Positions 50,370 through 52,163 of a stretch of 52,163 nt of DNA are shown in pieces (the stretch's first letter is position 1; the number at the start of each line of letters is the position of its first letter). This DNA is from Sedimentisphaerales bacterium (GTDB lineage: Bacteria > Planctomycetota > Phycisphaerae > Sedimentisphaerales > UBA12454): positions 1 through 52,163 of the forward strand of contig JAFGGI010000032.1 in assembly GCA_016930635.1 (NCBI GenBank), given 5' to 3'. The notes beneath the pieces are model-generated. The model worked only from the letters and a program-made list of their open reading frames with translations, had not been told where the DNA came from and did not search any database. The position numbers were made by a program, and so were the translations under genes.

Positions 50370-51362
50370 ATGCCGGACAAAACTAAATTGCTGGTTTTGC
50401 GTCTGACAGTACTTGCAGCAGCGATTATCTTTGTTTCGGGTTGTGTTAAATCTGCAAAAAAAACCAATCACGTAGGCCTTTACGTAGATGCACTCTCGCT
50501 GGCCGATTCCAACTCACCTGACAAAGCAATAAAAAAACTCGAACAGGCTATCGAACAGAATCCTGATTTCGCAATGGCTTATTCACTTCTCGGCCGGATA
50601 TATTTCCAGCAGAACCAATGGACCAAAAGCGCTCTCGCTTATGAAACAGCAGTCGCTGTCAATCCCTGGTCGCTCGATGATTTCCAGAACCTCGGCAGGG
50701 TATATCGTCTGATGAGTGATTTTGCCTCTGCCGCTCGAGCCTACGCAAGAGCCTGCGAAATCGACCCGCAAAATGCCTCCGTCCATCTCGGCGCCGCCGA
50801 TTCCTTCTTCGGCCTGGGTGATTATGAAGCCGCACTCAGCTATGGCCTGGCTGCAAGAGACCTCAATCCATCGGATTCCGAAATCGAAAAACTGCTCGGC
50901 GATATATACGTTGCCCGTCAGGATGATGAAATGGCTATCGATTCATACAAAAACGCGCTTGAGCTCAAAGGCAACGACCCTGAGGTCATGCTCCAGCTCG
51001 CCGTTTCATATCTGAGGCTCGAACGTTTCGACTCTGCCAAAGAACTGCTCGAATCGATAATAGCTGAAAATCCTTTCAACGGCCAGGCCTGCCGTCATCT
51101 CGGCTTTACCTATCTCAAACTCGGAGAAATAGACCTCGCCGTCCAGAAATACAAAGAAGCCGTTGATATAGACAATAAAGATTGGCGGGCACACAAGGGC
51201 CTCGGCGTCGCGTATATGATGAAATACAGAATGCTCAAAAGTCTCGACGACGAAACTGCTCCCGATTTCCGCAGTAAAGCCCTTCGCCACTGGAGCCGTT
51301 CGCTCGATTTGAATCCCGCGCAAAGCAGACTCCTGAAATTATATAGAAAATACACGAATTAA
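50370..51362 (+). CDS. Tetratricopeptide repeat lipoprotein
   Basis: The 330-residue protein has a lipoprotein signal ('LRLTVLAAAIIFVSGC', lipid-modified Cys about residue 25). At least seven TPR units follow ('DKAIKKLEQAIEQNPDFAMAYSLLGRIYFQQNQWTKSALAYETAVAVNPWSLDDFQNLGRVYR', 'GDYEAALSYGLAARDLNPSD', 'DLAVQKYKEAVDIDNKDWRAHKGLGVAYM'). It should be anchored to a membrane and act as a protein-binding scaffold. The ribosome site is GAAAGGA at 50356-50362. It is followed by lspA, 9 bases later, which makes the enzyme that would process this lipoprotein itself. Confidence 0.88.
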   Translation: MPDKTKLLVLRLTVLAAAIIFVSGCVKSAKKTNHVGLYVDALSLADSNSPDKAIKKLEQAIEQNPDFAMAYSLLGRIYFQQNQWTKSALAYETAVAVNPWSLDDFQNLGRVYRLMSDFASAARAYARACEIDPQNASVHLGAADSFFGLGDYEAALSYGLAARDLNPSDSEIEKLLGDIYVARQDDEMAIDSYKNALELKGNDPEVMLQLAVSYLRLERFDSAKELLESIIAENPFNGQACRHLGFTYLKLGEIDLAVQKYKEAVDIDNKDWRAHKGLGVAYMMKYRMLKSLDDETAPDFRSKALRHWSRSLDLNPAQSRLLKLYRKYTN

Positions 51363-51371
51363 GGGCCTCAC

Positions 51372-51971
51372 TTGACTGCCGCCGAGACAAACAACTGCCC
51401 GCAGAAACGATTCTGGGAATCATTAAACAAACAAATATCACCATCTAAAGCTCATCTTCTATTTTGGACTGTCTTTATTATTGGTCTTGTCTCTGACCTG
51501 TGGACCAAATCCGCCGTCTTTAATTGGCTCGGCGAGAGAATCCCGCATAAATATGATGTCATCCACGGCTTCTTCAGGCTCGTACTCGTCGAAAACTCAG
51601 GCGCCGCCTGGGGCATAGCCGCAGGTAAAACAGTTCCCTTAATTATGATTTCTATAATTGCGATGATTGTTGTCTTTGGCGTATTTCTCTGTGCCAAAAA
51701 ACCTCGCCGAATGGTTGTTTTCTCACTGGCGCTTCTTTTAGCTGGTATTATTGGAAATCTATACGACCGTGTTTTCAACGATGGCAGGGTCCGCGATTTT
51801 TTGGACTTCTATTACAAAGATTGGCACTTCCCCGCATTCAACATCGCCGATTCGATGCTGACAATCTCAGTATTTCTGCTGATACTCGTTACCCTCTTCG
51901 GCCACGAACCAAAAGATACGATACAACAGAGCCCAAGCGATAGCGCAGGGGAAACAGAGCCCCGACCGTAA
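51372..51971 (+). CDS. lspA: Lipoprotein signal peptidase (SPase II)
   Basis: This 199-residue protein has the four helices of LspA and both catalytic aspartates: 'GNLYDRVFNDGRVRDFLDF' and 'FNIADSMLTISVFLL', with 'VLVENSGAAWGIAAG' before them. It cleaves the signal peptide from diacylated prolipoproteins in the inner membrane. The start is TTG 51372, 9 bases after the lipoprotein gene. Residues 1-25 form a hydrophilic extension absent from most LspA (about 165 residues). The last residues ('SAGETEPRP') are encoded by a dispersed repeat (51951-51980), so the C-terminal tail is probably a recent addition. Confidence 0.92.
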   Translation: MTAAETNNCPQKRFWESLNKQISPSKAHLLFWTVFIIGLVSDLWTKSAVFNWLGERIPHKYDVIHGFFRLVLVENSGAAWGIAAGKTVPLIMISIIAMIVVFGVFLCAKKPRRMVVFSLALLLAGIIGNLYDRVFNDGRVRDFLDFYYKDWHFPAFNIADSMLTISVFLLILVTLFGHEPKDTIQQSPSDSAGETEPRP

Positions 51972-51980
51972 GGGAGGGGT
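51951..51980. repeat. Dispersed repeat, copy 2, at the lspA 3' end
   Basis: GAAACAGAGCCCCGAC (51951-51966) with the G-rich tail (AGGGAGGGG) matches the element at 16-45. A related half unit (CAACAGAGCCCAAG) lies just before it at about 51924-51937. The repeat supplies the last codons of lspA. Confidence 0.65.
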
Positions 51981-52041
51981 AATCAAAAAGTATTTAGCCC
52001 CGCCAATACTCAATATTTTGCATTAAAATATATCTGTACAA

Positions 52042-52130
52042 TGTCATTGCGAACGAAGTGAAGCAATCTAAAACGGTTATGATTTTTAGTGCCCTGAGAT
52101 TGCTTCGTCGCTTTGCTCCTCGCAATGACA
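52042..52130. repeat. Facing pair of REP-like repeats
   Basis: TGTCATTGCGA...AAGCAATCT (52042-52069) and AGATTGCTTCG...CGCAATGACA (52097-52130) are inverted copies of the same unit separated by 27 bases. They belong to the CATTGCGAG...GCAATCTC family seen at 281-350 and 2228-2262. Confidence 0.8.
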
Positions 52131-52163
52131 GGATTGATAAGGACTTACTCTGTTTGACGCAAA

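Overview
The window reads as chromosomal DNA of a diderm, probably anaerobic, bacterium. My best guess is a planctomycete of the Phycisphaerae/Sedimentisphaerales type. That is an inference from gene families, genome style (dispersed REP-like repeats, large TPR proteins, VWA-TolQ-TolR sets) and layout; no rRNA or tRNA is present to prove it. Cell-envelope genes (dapF, L,D-transpeptidase, WecA/MraY-type transferase, O-antigen-ligase-like protein, lspA, lipoprotein) show a peptidoglycan- and lipoprotein-containing envelope. An flhG/fliA pair suggests flagella.

Layout. (1) 1-2.73 kb: repeat-rich accessory island with a DUF3892 protein and a GHKL-ATPase/STAS-like (DUF4325) gene pair, followed by a 122-bp foldback element. 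(2) 2.73-4.25 kb: a GNAT acetyltransferase and an orphan ABC-2 permease. (3) 4.4-20.2 kb: one long plus-strand run of 11 genes with gaps under 50 bp: three tandem SPFH proteins (the first fused to a seven-helix membrane region, the third with a His-rich N-terminus), a P1B metal ATPase without HMA domain, an ABC exporter pair, a large anchored protein, a UvrD/PcrA helicase, pgi, a mannose-1-phosphate guanylyltransferase and ruvX. (4) 20.2-23.95 kb: a sulfur regulon of Rrf2 regulator, DUF2061 protein, APS reductase, a sulfite reductase with two complete siroheme-cluster cysteine sets, and a convergent THI4 thiazole synthase. Three related palindromes lie at the three promoter regions and probably define a CymR-like regulon.

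(5) 24.0-30.96 kb, minus strand: nusA-infB-rbfA-(inactive endonuclease III-like)-hisG-yebC, read from a consensus promoter through a structured leader of about 300 nt that contains an intrinsic terminator. (6) 31.1-36.3 kb, minus strand: rarA, 5-formyltetrahydrofolate cyclo-ligase, LysM/L,D-transpeptidase, then VWA-TolQ-TolR. (7) 36.4-40.5 kb: a GAF-GGDEF diguanylate cyclase divergent from MerR, a FlgB-like protein, flhG and fliA: a motility/lifestyle control block. (8) 40.6-50.2 kb: dapF, then on the minus strand proS, DUF4416, a WecA/MraY-type transferase, an O-antigen-ligase-like TPR protein, and a translationally coupled pair of an HtrA-like protease and its catalytically dead paralogue. 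(9) 50.3-52.2 kb: TPR lipoprotein and lspA, whose 3' end runs into a repeat also found at the start of the window.

Most interesting items: the shared Rrf2 operator including THI4, the double-cluster sulfite reductase, the nusA leader RNA, the SPFH/His-tract/P1B ATPase operon, the protease/pseudoprotease pair, and the FlgB-like protein beside flhG/fliA. Family calls come from motifs read by eye; no database search was run.
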